The notes: a model not told the origin generated them from the letters alone. Positions 1-9,258 are shown, counted from the stretch's first letter. The stretch is DNA of 64,000 bases from Paenibacillus sp. FSL H8-0332 (GCF_037963835.1 NZ_CP150145.1:5828001-5892000); one strand, 5' to 3'. Numbers and translations are program-made.

Positions 1-415
1 GATCATACGTGCCGTCAATCGGAATCCAGGCCTTTACCCGCTTCAGAGCATTGAACATCCGGCTGCGGTCAATCACCAGATCGCGGACGACCGGGAAGGT
101 CTTCATCGGCTCAATGCGCACCGGCTGCTCCAGATTGTCGATCAGCGCTGCACAGGCTTGACGGGGCTTGCCGTTGATTACCATCGAGCAGGCGCCGCAG
201 ACCTCTTCGAGACAGTTGGATTCCCAGCACACAGGAACCGTATTATCGCCTTTTGCATTCACCGGATTCCGCTGTATCTCCATCAGCGCACTGATTACGT
301 TCATCCCCGGACGGTAGGCAAGCTCGAACTCCTCCGTATAAGGGCTGGTCTCCGGTTCATCCTGGCGGGTAATAATAAATTTCACATTTTTGGGAGCTGC
401 TGCTGTTTCCGCCAT
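1..415 (-). CDS. sdhB: Succinate dehydrogenase iron-sulfur subunit, partial
   Basis: This is the N-terminal 138 residues of the SdhB iron-sulfur protein; the rest lies beyond the left edge. SdhB carries electrons from the flavoprotein SdhA to the membrane anchor and menaquinone. The translation starts MAETAAAPKNVKFIITRQDE and contains the plant-type 2Fe-2S cysteine pattern of the family: CWESNCLEEVCGACSM, then a downstream cysteine in the QACAAL segment. The ATG at 415 has a strong ribosome site (AGGAGG) a few bases upstream. It follows sdhA by 38 bases in the usual Bacillus order sdhC-sdhA-sdhB, so it is the last gene of that operon. Confidence 0.93.
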   Translation of the reverse strand, partial: MAETAAAPKNVKFIITRQDEPETSPYTEEFELAYRPGMNVISALMEIQRNPVNAKGDNTVPVCWESNCLEEVCGACSMVINGKPRQACAALIDNLEQPVRIEPMKTFPVVRDLVIDRSRMFNALKRVKAWIPIDGTYD

Positions 416-453
416 GTCAGTTACCTCCTAGAAAGTTTGGTTAGTCTAGCCGG

Positions 454-2196
454 TCAATCCTTCGAGTAATCCCGCACGCGCGGAGGAATCAGCGATACAT
501 CGACTTCCTCGTAGGAGATCTGCGGGCCGTCAGCTGTCCAGGCGGCTTTGGTGGTCTTGAGGAATTCCTCATCGTTACGCGTCGGGAACTCCGGCTTGTA
601 ATGTGCGCCCCGGCTCTCATTGCGCAGCAGCGCTCCAAGCGTCATGGCCTCCGACAGCTCCAGCATATTCCACAGCTGGCGGGTGAACGCTACGCCCTGG
701 TTGCTCCAGCGCGAGGTGTCGCTCATGTTGATGTTACGGTAACGTTCCTTCAGTTCTTTGATTTTGCCGATCGTCGCTTCGAGCTTCTTGTTCTCACGCA
801 CCACGGTCATATTCGCCGTCATCCATTCGCCAAGCTCCTTATGGATCACGTAAGCATTCTCTGTGCCAGTCATCCCCAGCAGCGACTCATATTTATCGGT
901 CTGCGTCTTGTGGAAGCTGTCGAACACCGTGGAGGAGATATCCTGCACCGATTTCTTAAGGCCCTTGATGTATTCCACAGCCTTCGGACCGGAGACCATC
1001 CCGCCATAAATGGCAGAGACCAGGGAATTCGCGCCCAGACGGTTGGCCCCGTGGTATTGATATTCACATTCCCCTGCCGCGAACAAGCCGGGAATATTCG
1101 TCATTTGATTATAGTCGACCCACATGCCGCCCATTGAATAATGCACAGCCGGGAAGATTTTCATCGGAATTTTGCGGGGATCATCCCCCATGAACTTCTC
1201 GTAGATTTCAATAATGCCGCCGAGCTTGACGTCAAGCTCCTTCGGGTCCTTATGCGACAGATCCAGGTAGACCATGTTCTCGCCGTTAATGCCCAGCCCC
1301 TGATCCACACACACATTGAAAATCTCACGGGTAGCAATATCGCGCGGCACCAGGTTACCGTACGAGGGATATTTCTCTTCAAGGAAGTACCACGGCTTAC
1401 CGTCCTTATAGGTCCAGATCCGTCCGCCTTCACCGCGCGCCGATTCCGACATCAGCCGCAGTTTGTCATCGCCGGGAATCGCCGTCGGGTGAATCTGAAT
1501 GAATTCCCCGTTCGCATAATGCACACCTTGTTGATACACGGCGCTTGCCGCAGTTCCTGTGTTAATGACCGAGTTCGTGGTTTTGCCGAAAATAATCCCC
1601 GGACCGCCGCTGGCCAGAATGACCGCGTCCGCCGGGAAGGTCTGAATCTCCATCGTCTTGAGATTCTGGGCGCTGATGCCGCGGCAGACCCGCTCGTCAT
1701 CCAGAACCACCGAGAGGAATTCCCAGTTCTCGCTCTTGGTAACCAGGCCTTCCGCTTCCCAGCGGCGCACCTGCTCATCCAGCGCATACAGCAGCTGCTG
1801 ACCGGTAGTCGCCCCGGCGAACGCTGTGCGGTGGCGCTTCGTTCCGCCGAACCGGCGGAAGTCGAGCAGCCCCTCCGGGGTACGGTTGAACATTACGCCC
1901 ATCCGGTCCATCAGGTGAATAATGCCTGGTGCCGCTTCGCACATGGCCTTCACTGGAGGCTGGTTGGCCAGGAAGTCGCCGCCGTAGACGGTATCGTCGA
2001 AATGCTCCCAAGGCGAGTCACCCTCGCCCTTGGTATTCACGGCGCCATTGATGCCGCCTTGCGCGCAGACGGAATGTGATCTTTTGACAGGGACCAGTGA
2101 GAATAGATGTACATGCGCGCCGGATTCAGCGGCCTTAATGGTAGCCATCAGGCCGGCCAGACCGCCGCCCACGATGATGATATCGGCTGATGCCAT
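454..2196 (-). CDS. sdhA: Succinate dehydrogenase flavoprotein subunit
   Basis: SdhA oxidises succinate to fumarate in the TCA cycle at the cytoplasmic face of the membrane. The 580-residue protein has the N-terminal FAD dinucleotide motif GGGLAGLMA, then SHSVCAQGGI, where the family's covalent-FAD histidine lies. It also has HPTAIPG and the ARGEGGRIW active-site region, and ends in the helical C-terminal domain. The length is normal for Bacillus-type SdhA (about 585). The ATG is preceded by AGGAGG. It lies between sdhC and sdhB with short gaps, so the three are one transcription unit reading leftward. Confidence 0.97.
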   Translation of the reverse strand: MASADIIIVGGGLAGLMATIKAAESGAHVHLFSLVPVKRSHSVCAQGGINGAVNTKGEGDSPWEHFDDTVYGGDFLANQPPVKAMCEAAPGIIHLMDRMGVMFNRTPEGLLDFRRFGGTKRHRTAFAGATTGQQLLYALDEQVRRWEAEGLVTKSENWEFLSVVLDDERVCRGISAQNLKTMEIQTFPADAVILASGGPGIIFGKTTNSVINTGTAASAVYQQGVHYANGEFIQIHPTAIPGDDKLRLMSESARGEGGRIWTYKDGKPWYFLEEKYPSYGNLVPRDIATREIFNVCVDQGLGINGENMVYLDLSHKDPKELDVKLGGIIEIYEKFMGDDPRKIPMKIFPAVHYSMGGMWVDYNQMTNIPGLFAAGECEYQYHGANRLGANSLVSAIYGGMVSGPKAVEYIKGLKKSVQDISSTVFDSFHKTQTDKYESLLGMTGTENAYVIHKELGEWMTANMTVVRENKKLEATIGKIKELKERYRNINMSDTSRWSNQGVAFTRQLWNMLELSEAMTLGALLRNESRGAHYKPEFPTRNDEEFLKTTKAAWTADGPQISYEEVDVSLIPPRVRDYSKD

Positions 2197-2247
2197 GATT
2201 GTTCCCCTCCTAAAAGTGTGATGAGCCTATGGTTCTTCGCTTATATT

Positions 2248-2913
2248 CTAAATGAAACTGCGCACTGACTGCATCGCCGTAGCGGCAGTTTGGAATTCAT
2301 CGTTACGGAAGGTAACCAGCGACAGGACGAACATGAAAGTAACGAGAACGAAAATACCGAGACATAGTACAGACGATACTCTCTGCGAACGCGGACCCAC
2401 CGTGATTCCCCAGCTGATCAGGAACGACCAGAGACCGTTGGAGAAGTGGAAGCAGGCGGCCACGATTCCGACAATATAGAGAGTCATCAGCAGCGGCTGG
2501 GTCACAATGTTATGCATCACTCCGCCAAGCTGATCATGCTCCACCTTGCCGAGCGCTACCTGAACGCGGGTGTCCCACAGATGCCAGACAATGAAGATGA
2601 AGGTAACGACTCCGCTGATCCGCTGCAGCGTATAACGCCAGTTGCGCTCAAGATTGTAGCGGTTCAGGTTCGGCTTCGACTGGTACGCGATGTACAAGCC
2701 GTATACTCCATGGTACAGGAGCGGCAGCCAGATGCCAAACAATTCCAGGAAGAAAACCAGCGGCAGGCTGTTCAGCCAGAGCACACTGTCTGTGAAACCG
2801 GAAGCGCCACCCTCTACTGCTGCGAAGTTCGTCAGCATGTGCTCAAGGAAGAATGCCCCGAGCGGGATAACGCCGAGCAAGGAATGAATCTTTCTGGAAT
2901 AAAAACCTCTCAT
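2248..2913 (-). CDS. sdhC: Succinate dehydrogenase cytochrome b558 subunit
   Basis: This is the membrane anchor of succinate:menaquinone reductase. It binds two b-type hemes in the Bacillus-type enzyme. The protein has about five hydrophobic helices with several histidines at helix ends (for example HSLLG, LEHMLTNF, LYHGVYGLY, IVWHLWD, ACFHFSNG) that fit heme ligation. I place the start at the ATG at 2913 (MRGFYSRKIHSLLG, 221 residues) because it has a purine-rich AAAGGGGA site upstream and matches the family start. An in-frame upstream start would add 19 non-conserved residues. First gene of sdhCAB. Confidence 0.93.
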   Translation of the reverse strand: MRGFYSRKIHSLLGVIPLGAFFLEHMLTNFAAVEGGASGFTDSVLWLNSLPLVFFLELFGIWLPLLYHGVYGLYIAYQSKPNLNRYNLERNWRYTLQRISGVVTFIFIVWHLWDTRVQVALGKVEHDQLGGVMHNIVTQPLLMTLYIVGIVAACFHFSNGLWSFLISWGITVGPRSQRVSSVLCLGIFVLVTFMFVLSLVTFRNDEFQTAATAMQSVRSFI

Positions 2914-3074
2914 GCAAAGTGTCCCCTTTCCATATAAAACAGCGTTTTCACAAGTCTTTTTAAAGAGCATACACCGCCGGGAGTACAGTTGAAACAGGGC
3001 AGCGGCAGGCTTGATTTACCGGCTAATAGTCTGTTTTCACCACTATCCATTGTTTTCCCGGACTTTGCTGAATA

Positions 3075-3091
3075 ATTCACAATATGTGAAT
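3075..3091. promoter_or_regulatory. Perfect 17-bp palindrome upstream of sdhC
   Basis: The site ATTCACAATATGTGAAT consists of two 7-base inverted arms around a 3-base centre. It lies about 160 bases upstream of the sdhC start in the divergent sdhC/lysR intergenic region. The half-sites are in the opposite orientation to the Rex or Fnr consensus, so the protein that might bind is unknown. Confidence 0.45.
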
Positions 3092-3137
3092 ATCTTGTGT
3101 CACTTTTCATGTTACTCTTTTTTTGCTTATAAGGGAA

Positions 3138-3167
3138 TTGCAATCTAATTATTAATCGTTATACAAT
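3138..3167 (+). promoter_or_regulatory. Candidate sigma-A promoter facing the LysR gene
   Basis: A TTGCAA hexamer and a TACAAT hexamer are separated by 18 bases. It would give a leader of about 150 bases before the LysR gene and would place the Fur-like box just downstream of the start of transcription. Confidence 0.35.
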
Positions 3168-3191
3168 AAATGCATAAGAATATTTTTTATC

Positions 3192-3206
3192 TGATAATAA
3201 TTCTCA
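3192..3206. promoter_or_regulatory. Fur-like box between sdhC and lysR
   Basis: TGATAATAATTCTCA matches the 7-1-7 Fur box TGATAAT-N-ATTATCA at all but one of the 14 defined positions. It lies just downstream of the candidate rightward promoter, where a repressor could block transcription. In Bacillus, sdhCAB is iron-regulated, but through a small RNA rather than directly. Confidence 0.45.
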
Positions 3207-3327
3207 TTTAGCTTCATTAATAACTGACAATCCAGGGTTGTCTTCCGGCCATTTGGAGAAGCCCGGTTCATCGGCAATGCTTTTTATCACAATTGAATGG
3301 GAATTTGGAAGAGAGGAGCACGATGAA

Positions 3328-4227
3328 ATGTACGATGATTTAGATGCTTTTGCTGCGGTGGTGGAGCACTCCAGCCTGAACCGGGCCTCGCGCCAGCTCA
3401 ACCTGTCCCAGCCGGCCCTCTCCCGCAAAATCTCCAAGCTGGAGGAACGGCTCGGCGTCGCCCTGTTCAACCGCTTCGGCAAACGCCTGGAGCTTACAGA
3501 GGTAGGCCGCCTTACCTACACCTATGCGCTGGAGCAGCGTCAGCAGCGTTCCAAATTCCTGGAAGCGTTATCGAAGTTCAAGGAGGGCGAGCCGCAGCTA
3601 GTGACCCTGGGCGCCAGCCTGACCACACTGCAGACAACCCTGCCTCCTCTGGTAAAAGCGTACACAGAGAAATATCCGGCAGCCGAGCTGAAGCTCATCA
3701 CCGGGAAGACCCATGAAATGGTCACCGCTGTCAGCGAAGGTAAATGCGATGTCGCCATCATCGCCTCCCAGGTCCAGGAGCCGGGGCTGCGCTGTATCCC
3801 GCTATTCGAGGACCAGCTCCGGCTGGTCGTCTCCGAGCAGCATCCGCTGACCCTGACGCCGCGGCTCACGATGGAGCATCTCTCCCGGCTGCCGATGATT
3901 CTTTTCTCCAAGGGAACCTGGTACCGCCGGACGACAGATGATCTGTTCCAGCGCTGCGGGGTTGATCCCGATGTACGGATGGAGATCGACTCCTTCGAGG
4001 CCATCGTCCGTCTGCTGCCGACCATCAAGGCTGCGGCCCTGCTGCCGAATTCGTATCTGCGCCCGGAGCTGCTGAATGGCGGGGGGCTGGTCTCCCTGCA
4101 CATCAAGGAGCTGGAACAGACGCAGCGGACCACTTGTCTGGTCTATCAAGGCAGCGGCGGACTCAGCACGGCAGCGCGCTGCCTGGTGCAGGTCACGGAG
4201 GATGTCTTCCTGAACAGCCGCGAGTAG
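3328..4227 (+). CDS. LysR-family transcriptional regulator
   Basis: A LysR-type regulator of 299 residues. The N-terminal winged helix-turn-helix is clear (FAAVVEHSSLNRASRQLNLS, then QPALSRKISKLEERLG), followed by a substrate-binding domain of the periplasmic-protein fold. I start it at the ATG at 3328 (MYDDLDAF), which has AGAGGAG upstream and gives the normal family length. An earlier in-frame ATG at 3238 would add about 30 residues unlike the family. It is divergent from sdhCAB, the usual arrangement for a LysR protein and its target, so control of sdh or another central-carbon gene is a reasonable inference. The inducer cannot be read from sequence. Confidence 0.88.
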   Translation: MYDDLDAFAAVVEHSSLNRASRQLNLSQPALSRKISKLEERLGVALFNRFGKRLELTEVGRLTYTYALEQRQQRSKFLEALSKFKEGEPQLVTLGASLTTLQTTLPPLVKAYTEKYPAAELKLITGKTHEMVTAVSEGKCDVAIIASQVQEPGLRCIPLFEDQLRLVVSEQHPLTLTPRLTMEHLSRLPMILFSKGTWYRRTTDDLFQRCGVDPDVRMEIDSFEAIVRLLPTIKAAALLPNSYLRPELLNGGGLVSLHIKELEQTQRTTCLVYQGSGGLSTAARCLVQVTEDVFLNSRE

Positions 4228-4245
4228 CGGCGGGGAACACGGCAA

Positions 4246-4291
4246 TCACCCGGCAAGCCTCCGTAATACTACGGATGGGTCTGCCGGGTGA
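4246..4291. terminator. Hairpin between convergent lysR and sugar-binding genes
   Basis: A perfect 10-bp stem (TCACCCGGCA with TGCCGGGTGA) encloses a smaller inner hairpin. It lies in the gap between two convergent genes and is followed on the plus strand by a weak T-rich stretch. Confidence 0.55.
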
Positions 4292-4341
4292 GGATACTGC
4301 CGGGTAATTCTTTTGCTATACTAAGCTAGACATACACCGAA

Positions 4342-5991
4342 TTAACGGAATTTGCCTGCATCAATTGCTGCCTGCTTCTCATCGAGAATCTCCTGGTAGC
4401 CTGCCTCCAGGTACGTCTTCTTGGCGGCTTCATACGTAGCATCAAATTCAGCTTCCGGAGCGAGTACCACCTTCACATACAGCTCCTGGAACAGCGTGTT
4501 CAGATCCGCCTTGTATTCGTTCACCTTCTCCAGCACCACATTGAACAGGGCATCCGGTGTACGGAATTCGGCAACCTCGTCATAATACTTCACCAGATCA
4601 TCCGCCAGCGGCTCATAACCGGCCGGTGCCCAGTTGCGCAGGTTGGCCTTACGGGTCTTAGCTTCATCCGGGTACTGGGCAATTTCCGTCACCAGACCCC
4701 AGTAGTCCTTGTTATTGTTCTGTGCCAGCACCGCTTCGCCCTTATAATCCGGGTTCTTCAGCGCAATGCCGTCTGCGTCAAGCGTATAGTTCTCCCCTTC
4801 GATCCCGTTCTGGAACTTGAACAGGTTCTCCGGCTGGCTAAGCCATTCCAGATACATCCACACGGCTGCGCGTTCTTCCGGCTTAGATTCATAGTTAATC
4901 CCCATGATGAAGCCAAACGGCCAGTAAGCGCGTCCCTGAGGCTTATTGCCTTCTGGAACCCCGGCATACGGAGGCACTACCGCAAATTTGGCATCCGGGT
5001 TATTCTGTAGCGTAGCCGCAAAGACATCGGTGTTATTCGCCAGATAGAAGCCGAAGTTGCCGGTTTTGCCTGCCACAAATTCAGCCTTAATCTTCGGCTC
5101 ATCATTGCGCAGATAGAATTCCTTATCAATCAGGCCATTATTATACTGATAATTGAGGTTACGCAGGTAAGCCTCTGTCTCCTCCGTAGTCAGATCGGCC
5201 ACACTGAGATCGGAATACAGCGCACGATACTTCGCATCCACCGGCCATTTGCGGAACGGATAGTTGAAGTTGAAGAAGTTCTGCAGCAGATTGCCGCCGC
5301 TTACCCCGAGTCCGGCTTCCTTCCACTTGGCCAGCATCTCGTTATACTTCTCCAGCGATGTCAGATCCTCAACCTTCATGCCTACCTTTTCCACCCAGTC
5401 CTTGCGGATAATATTGACGAAGTTGTCAGCTTCAGGACGAGCAGCGAAGAAGAAGGTCTTCTGATCATCCACGGTACCATACTGTTCAATCGTCTCACCC
5501 ATACTTTTCCAGTAGGTCGGCGCATAATTTTGAATCTCCGCATAATCAAGCGGCTGCATCACATCCTCACCATAATAAGTAAGCGCTTGCGGCATATCAT
5601 AGTGGAAAATAATGTCCGGAGCCTTATGCGAAGCCAGGAGCTGTTCGAAATCCGTTACTTCTTTGGAGCGGGTAATCGGCACATAGTTAACCTCTATATT
5701 ATATTTGTCGCCGAACTCCGCCTGCACCCAGCGGGTATAATAGTTATCGGACACGTTCCAGCCTTCATAGGCACGCTCATAGACGGGAATGTCGAGCGAG
5801 ACTTTTTTCTCGAAGCCCTTGGAATAATCCGGATAGGCCCCTTCGGCCTGATTCGTAGCAGCGGCTGTCTCAGCCGGCTTATTGCTGGATTCGGCTGTAC
5901 CCTTAGTATTATTTCCCCCGGAGCACCCGGCCAGCAGGCCGGCCGTCATGACGGATGCCATCATTAACGAATACACGCTTCTTTTACTCAT
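4342..5991 (-). CDS. Oligosaccharide ABC transporter substrate-binding lipoprotein (LplA/YtcQ-like)
   Basis: A 549-residue extracellular solute-binding lipoprotein. The signal sequence ends in a lipobox (MTAGLLAGC), so the mature protein is anchored by a lipidated cysteine, followed by a Gly/Asn/Thr/Ala-rich linker. The rest is typical of the large family-1 binding proteins (about 500-550 residues) that Paenibacillus uses for plant and fungal oligosaccharides. A GGGGG ribosome site precedes the ATG. It is the last gene of a three-gene importer unit: two permeases lie immediately upstream and no ATPase is present, as is normal for systems that share an MsmX-type ATPase. The substrate is not evident from sequence. 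Confidence 0.9.
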   Translation of the reverse strand: MSKRSVYSLMMASVMTAGLLAGCSGGNNTKGTAESSNKPAETAAATNQAEGAYPDYSKGFEKKVSLDIPVYERAYEGWNVSDNYYTRWVQAEFGDKYNIEVNYVPITRSKEVTDFEQLLASHKAPDIIFHYDMPQALTYYGEDVMQPLDYAEIQNYAPTYWKSMGETIEQYGTVDDQKTFFFAARPEADNFVNIIRKDWVEKVGMKVEDLTSLEKYNEMLAKWKEAGLGVSGGNLLQNFFNFNYPFRKWPVDAKYRALYSDLSVADLTTEETEAYLRNLNYQYNNGLIDKEFYLRNDEPKIKAEFVAGKTGNFGFYLANNTDVFAATLQNNPDAKFAVVPPYAGVPEGNKPQGRAYWPFGFIMGINYESKPEERAAVWMYLEWLSQPENLFKFQNGIEGENYTLDADGIALKNPDYKGEAVLAQNNNKDYWGLVTEIAQYPDEAKTRKANLRNWAPAGYEPLADDLVKYYDEVAEFRTPDALFNVVLEKVNEYKADLNTLFQELYVKVVLAPEAEFDATYEAAKKTYLEAGYQEILDEKQAAIDAGKFR

Positions 5992-6057
5992 CGCAATTCC
6001 CCCATTTTTTTGAATTTTCGTAATTCCAAAGAATGACTATATACCAGAGACGCAGGA

Positions 6058-6957
6058 TTACTCCTTGACGGCTCCAAGCATAACACCTTGAACGAAGTAT
6101 TTCTGGACGAACGGATACACACAGAGAATAGGCAAGGTAGCGAATACAACGACTGACGCCTTCAGGACTTCGGGATTGCTGAGCTGCACCTGGCTGGCCT
6201 CCAGCTGGAAGCTTTCACTTGCCTGAATGACCAGATAATACAGCTTGAGCTGAAGCGGCCGGAGCGAGGTCTCATGCTTGATGTAGAACAATGCGTCCTG
6301 ATAAGCATTCCAGCGTCCCACCGCATAGAAGAGGGCGAGTGTCGCCATAATCGGCTTGGATAAAGGCAGCACAATGCTGAACAGAATCCGGAAATGTCCG
6401 GCACCGTCGATCCGCGCAGATTCCTCCAGACTGACGGGAATCCCGCTGGTCAGCGAGGTTTTCATAATCAGCAGATTGAAGGCACTGAAGGAGAGCGGCA
6501 GCACCAGTGACCAGATGGTATCCATCAGCCCCAGATTATTGATGTTCATATAGTCGGGGATAATGCCCCCGCTGAAATACATGGTGAACAGGAAGATGAA
6601 GGTGATCACCCTGCGGCCCTTGAACTGGGTCCTGGACAGCGGATAGGCGGCGCAGATGGTCAGGATCATACCCAGAATGGTGAACAGCACAGTCACGATG
6701 ACCGAGATGTACAGGGAACGGAGGATGCTGGCATCCGCGAAGATTTTTTTATACGCTTCAATGGTGAAGCCCTGCGGCCACATAAAGACTTTATTGGCAA
6801 TGACGTAGGAGTCAGAGCTCAGCGATTTCGACACAACATGAATGAACGGCAGCAGGCAGAATAACGAGATGATAATAATGACGAGACGGATCAGCGTTTC
6901 CCAAATATCGATACGTGCTTTATGGGGTGCGGCAGTGCCTCCGGCTATTGCTTTCAT
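6058..6957 (-). CDS. Carbohydrate ABC transporter permease (LplC/YtcP-like)
   Basis: One of two membrane subunits of the oligosaccharide importer. The 299-residue protein has six predicted helices and the cytoplasmic EAA loop (SLEESARIDGAGHFRILFSI) that docks onto the ATPase. It ends in the C-terminal sequence VQGVMLGAVKE characteristic of the family. A GGAGAGG ribosome site precedes the ATG. It lies 14 bases downstream of its partner permease and 66 bases upstream of the binding protein. Confidence 0.92.
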   Translation of the reverse strand: MKAIAGGTAAPHKARIDIWETLIRLVIIIISLFCLLPFIHVVSKSLSSDSYVIANKVFMWPQGFTIEAYKKIFADASILRSLYISVIVTVLFTILGMILTICAAYPLSRTQFKGRRVITFIFLFTMYFSGGIIPDYMNINNLGLMDTIWSLVLPLSFSAFNLLIMKTSLTSGIPVSLEESARIDGAGHFRILFSIVLPLSKPIMATLALFYAVGRWNAYQDALFYIKHETSLRPLQLKLYYLVIQASESFQLEASQVQLSNPEVLKASVVVFATLPILCVYPFVQKYFVQGVMLGAVKE

Positions 6958-6971
6958 GGTTCCTCTCCTTT

Positions 6972-7931
6972 CTACAAAATCCCATCCTCGCCAAGCTTCT
7001 TGGCTACGCGGTCCGCGGAAATGACCAGAATAATTCCGATGACGGACTGGAATAATCCGATGGCGGTCGCCCGGCTGAAATTGCCGCTCTCGATCCCCCA
7101 GCGGTACACCAGGACGGGTATGGTAGTGGTGTACTCCGTGGTCGCTTTATTTTGCAGCGCATAGATACGCTCGAAGGAGCCGTCCATTACTTTGCCCAGC
7201 GCCATAATCAAGAGCGTCACAATTGTTGCCCGGATCGATGGAAGAGTGATATTCCACACCTTTTTCCAGCGGCCTGCCCCGTCTACCGTAGCAGCTTCAT
7301 ACATCTCGGGGTTGATCCCGCTCATCGCCGCCAGGTAGATAATCGTGCCCCAGCCCATGCTCTGCCAGACCCCGATCACGAGATAGCTGATCAGCCAATT
7401 CGTATCCTGCTGCAGGAATGGAATCCGGGTGCCTCCCATCAGTTCTATGAGGTTGTTGACCGCGCCGCCCCCCTCACTGAGGAGCTGATAGGCGATGGCT
7501 CCGATAATGACCCAGGACAGGAAGTGGGGCAAATAGAGCACCGTCTGATTGATTCTTTTGAACCGTACGCTCTTGATCTCGTTCAGCAGCAGAGCCAGCA
7601 CAATCGGCATCGTGAAGCTGAAGCACAGGTCAAGCACGTTCAGCAGCAGGGTGTTGCGGACGGCCCGGATGAAATCAGGCTTGGCGAACAGGTCCTGGAA
7701 GACCTGCAATCCGGCCCATTCACTGCCCCAGAAGCCTCTGGCAATCTTATAATCCTTGAAGGCGATTACAAGTCCGGTCATCGGCAAATATTTGAATACG
7801 ATGACAAAAGCCAGTGGAAGCATCACCAGCAGATAGAGCTGCCAATCCCGCTGTAAATAATAGCCGAACCCCTGTTTTCTTCTTAATAAAGGACTGTGAT
7901 TTTTTTGTGAAGCGCTTGCAGCTTTCAACAT
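6972..7931 (-). CDS. Carbohydrate ABC transporter permease (LplB/YteP-like)
   Basis: The second membrane subunit of the importer. It has an N-terminal cytoplasmic tail, six predicted helices, and an EAA loop (PEMYEAATVDGAGRWKKVWN). I start it at the ATG at 7931 because an in-frame GTG two codons earlier overlaps the AGGAGGTGA ribosome site. This gives 319 residues, the normal length. It is the first gene of the importer operon; a CcpA-type cre site lies about 200 bases upstream and an IS element separates the operon from its probable regulator. Confidence 0.9.
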   Translation of the reverse strand: MLKAASASQKNHSPLLRRKQGFGYYLQRDWQLYLLVMLPLAFVIVFKYLPMTGLVIAFKDYKIARGFWGSEWAGLQVFQDLFAKPDFIRAVRNTLLLNVLDLCFSFTMPIVLALLLNEIKSVRFKRINQTVLYLPHFLSWVIIGAIAYQLLSEGGGAVNNLIELMGGTRIPFLQQDTNWLISYLVIGVWQSMGWGTIIYLAAMSGINPEMYEAATVDGAGRWKKVWNITLPSIRATIVTLLIMALGKVMDGSFERIYALQNKATTEYTTTIPVLVYRWGIESGNFSRATAIGLFQSVIGIILVISADRVAKKLGEDGIL

Positions 7932-8124
7932 ATTCACCTCCTGCGTTGAATTCTTCTTGCCGGTTGCCGGCTTATGTTCTCCGGCCTGGTTCCCATGCTA
8001 CTGCCTTTGCCGGGGTATGAATATCATGAGTATTGATGATCACCTATCACAATTGATTGCCGCCCGGCGCTCCAGGCCTCAGCCGCAGGAGAATAATCAA
8101 AACTGATAGGCATTCCCAAAATTA

Positions 8125-8138
8125 ATAAAGCGTTTTCA
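8125..8138 (-). promoter_or_regulatory. Candidate cre site upstream of the sugar importer
   Basis: On the minus strand the sequence is TGAAAACGCTTTAT, which matches the cre consensus TGWAARCGYTWNCW at 13 of 14 positions. It lies about 200 bases upstream of the first permease gene, suggesting CcpA-mediated carbon catabolite control. The rest of the 7932-8360 gap shows purine-rich, loosely repeated sequence (several AGGGAGCAAT-like copies near 8220-8260) and no convincing gene. Confidence 0.45.
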
Positions 8139-8389
8139 TTTATGGGTTCAGGTACAAACCGGATAAAAATGCATGGTGAGGGAGAGGACAGGGGGATTGG
8201 GGAGCGGTGAGGAGATATTTGGAAACGATCAGGGAGCAATTAGGGAGCAATGAAAATTATTAGGGAATGATTAGAGAGCTACTGTGGCTAACACCGCCTG
8301 CTTTTAACTAAATTTAATAGGATTTATACACTCCTACTTTCCACGGATTCAGGGGCACTTTGGACTCCTGTCAAGAAAGTAGACAGCAA

Positions 8390-9220
8390 CTACATCGTTT
8401 TTCGCTTAAATGTGGCTGCAAACTGAACCGGAGAAACGTAACCGAGCGCCCCATGGATTCGTTTGCGGTTGTAGAAAAATTCAATGTACTGGAAAATGGC
8501 ATCATACGCCTGTTGCTTCGTTTTAAATCGATTCCAGTACACCAACTCTTTTTTTAAGAGGCTGTGAAAAGATTCGATACAGGCGTTATCATAACAGTTC
8601 CCTTTGCGGCTCATGCTTGCGGTCATCTGGTACGTCTTTAGGCGTTCCCGGTAGTCTTCAGAGGCGTACTGGGAGCCTCGATCCGAATGGTGAATTAAGC
8701 CCTTCCCGGGGCGTTTGGCCTTGTAGGCAGCGTCCAGAGCGCCTTGTACGAGGTCAGTGGTCATCCGGTCGCTAAGCCGCCAGCCGACAATCTCCCGGGT
8801 ACACAGGTCCAGCACACTCGCCAAGTACATTCGTCCTTCCCGGCAGGGAATGTAGGTGATATCCGCCACCCACGTCTGGTTCGGCTTTTCCGTGTGAAAT
8901 TGCTGGTTTAACAGGTTGGGGGCAATGGGTAACGGATGGTTGGAGTCGGTGGTGCATACGCGAAATCTCTTTGCGACACAAGAGCGCAGACCCCGTTCTT
9001 TCATGTACTTGCCTACCGTGCGTTCACTGACCTGGTGCCCTTCACGCTCTAAGAGAACCTTGATTTTGGGGCTGCCATAGCGACCCTTAGAGTCATGAAA
9101 ATGATAGGCAATCCGCTTCAGCAACAAGGCTTTGCGGCTGGCTTGAGGGCTGGGCTTTGCTGTTCTCCATTTGTAGTACCCGCTCCGGGACACCTGAAAG
9201 ACATTGCACATCTTCTCCAC
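8390..9220 (-). CDS. IS3-family transposase catalytic subunit OrfB
   Basis: A 276-residue integrase-like transposase with an N-terminal HTH_21-type region (VSRSGYYKWR) and an rve catalytic domain. The DDE residues are visible: the first Asp in TWVADITYIP, the second in LIHHSDRGSQYAS, and the Glu in NACIESFHSLLKKE. The ending, YVSPVQFAATFKRK, is typical of IS150/IS3-type elements. It lies downstream of orfA in a different phase, so the active product is expected from a programmed -1 frameshift joining the two. All catalytic motifs are intact, so the copy may still be active. Confidence 0.93.
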   Translation of the reverse strand: MEKMCNVFQVSRSGYYKWRTAKPSPQASRKALLLKRIAYHFHDSKGRYGSPKIKVLLEREGHQVSERTVGKYMKERGLRSCVAKRFRVCTTDSNHPLPIAPNLLNQQFHTEKPNQTWVADITYIPCREGRMYLASVLDLCTREIVGWRLSDRMTTDLVQGALDAAYKAKRPGKGLIHHSDRGSQYASEDYRERLKTYQMTASMSRKGNCYDNACIESFHSLLKKELVYWNRFKTKQQAYDAIFQYIEFFYNRKRIHGALGYVSPVQFAATFKRKTM

Positions 9221-9258
9221 GCGGAACTCGGAGCGATGATCTTCAATAAACTGAAATC

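Noticed and set aside
601..2079. Long open frames on the plus strand opposite sdhA
   Set aside because: They mirror codon use of a clear sdhA on the other strand, have no family motifs and no ribosome sites.
8024..8239. A 71-codon frame on the minus strand upstream of the importer operon
   Set aside because: It covers the cre-like site and promoter region, has no ribosome site and an atypical Pro/Ser-rich composition.
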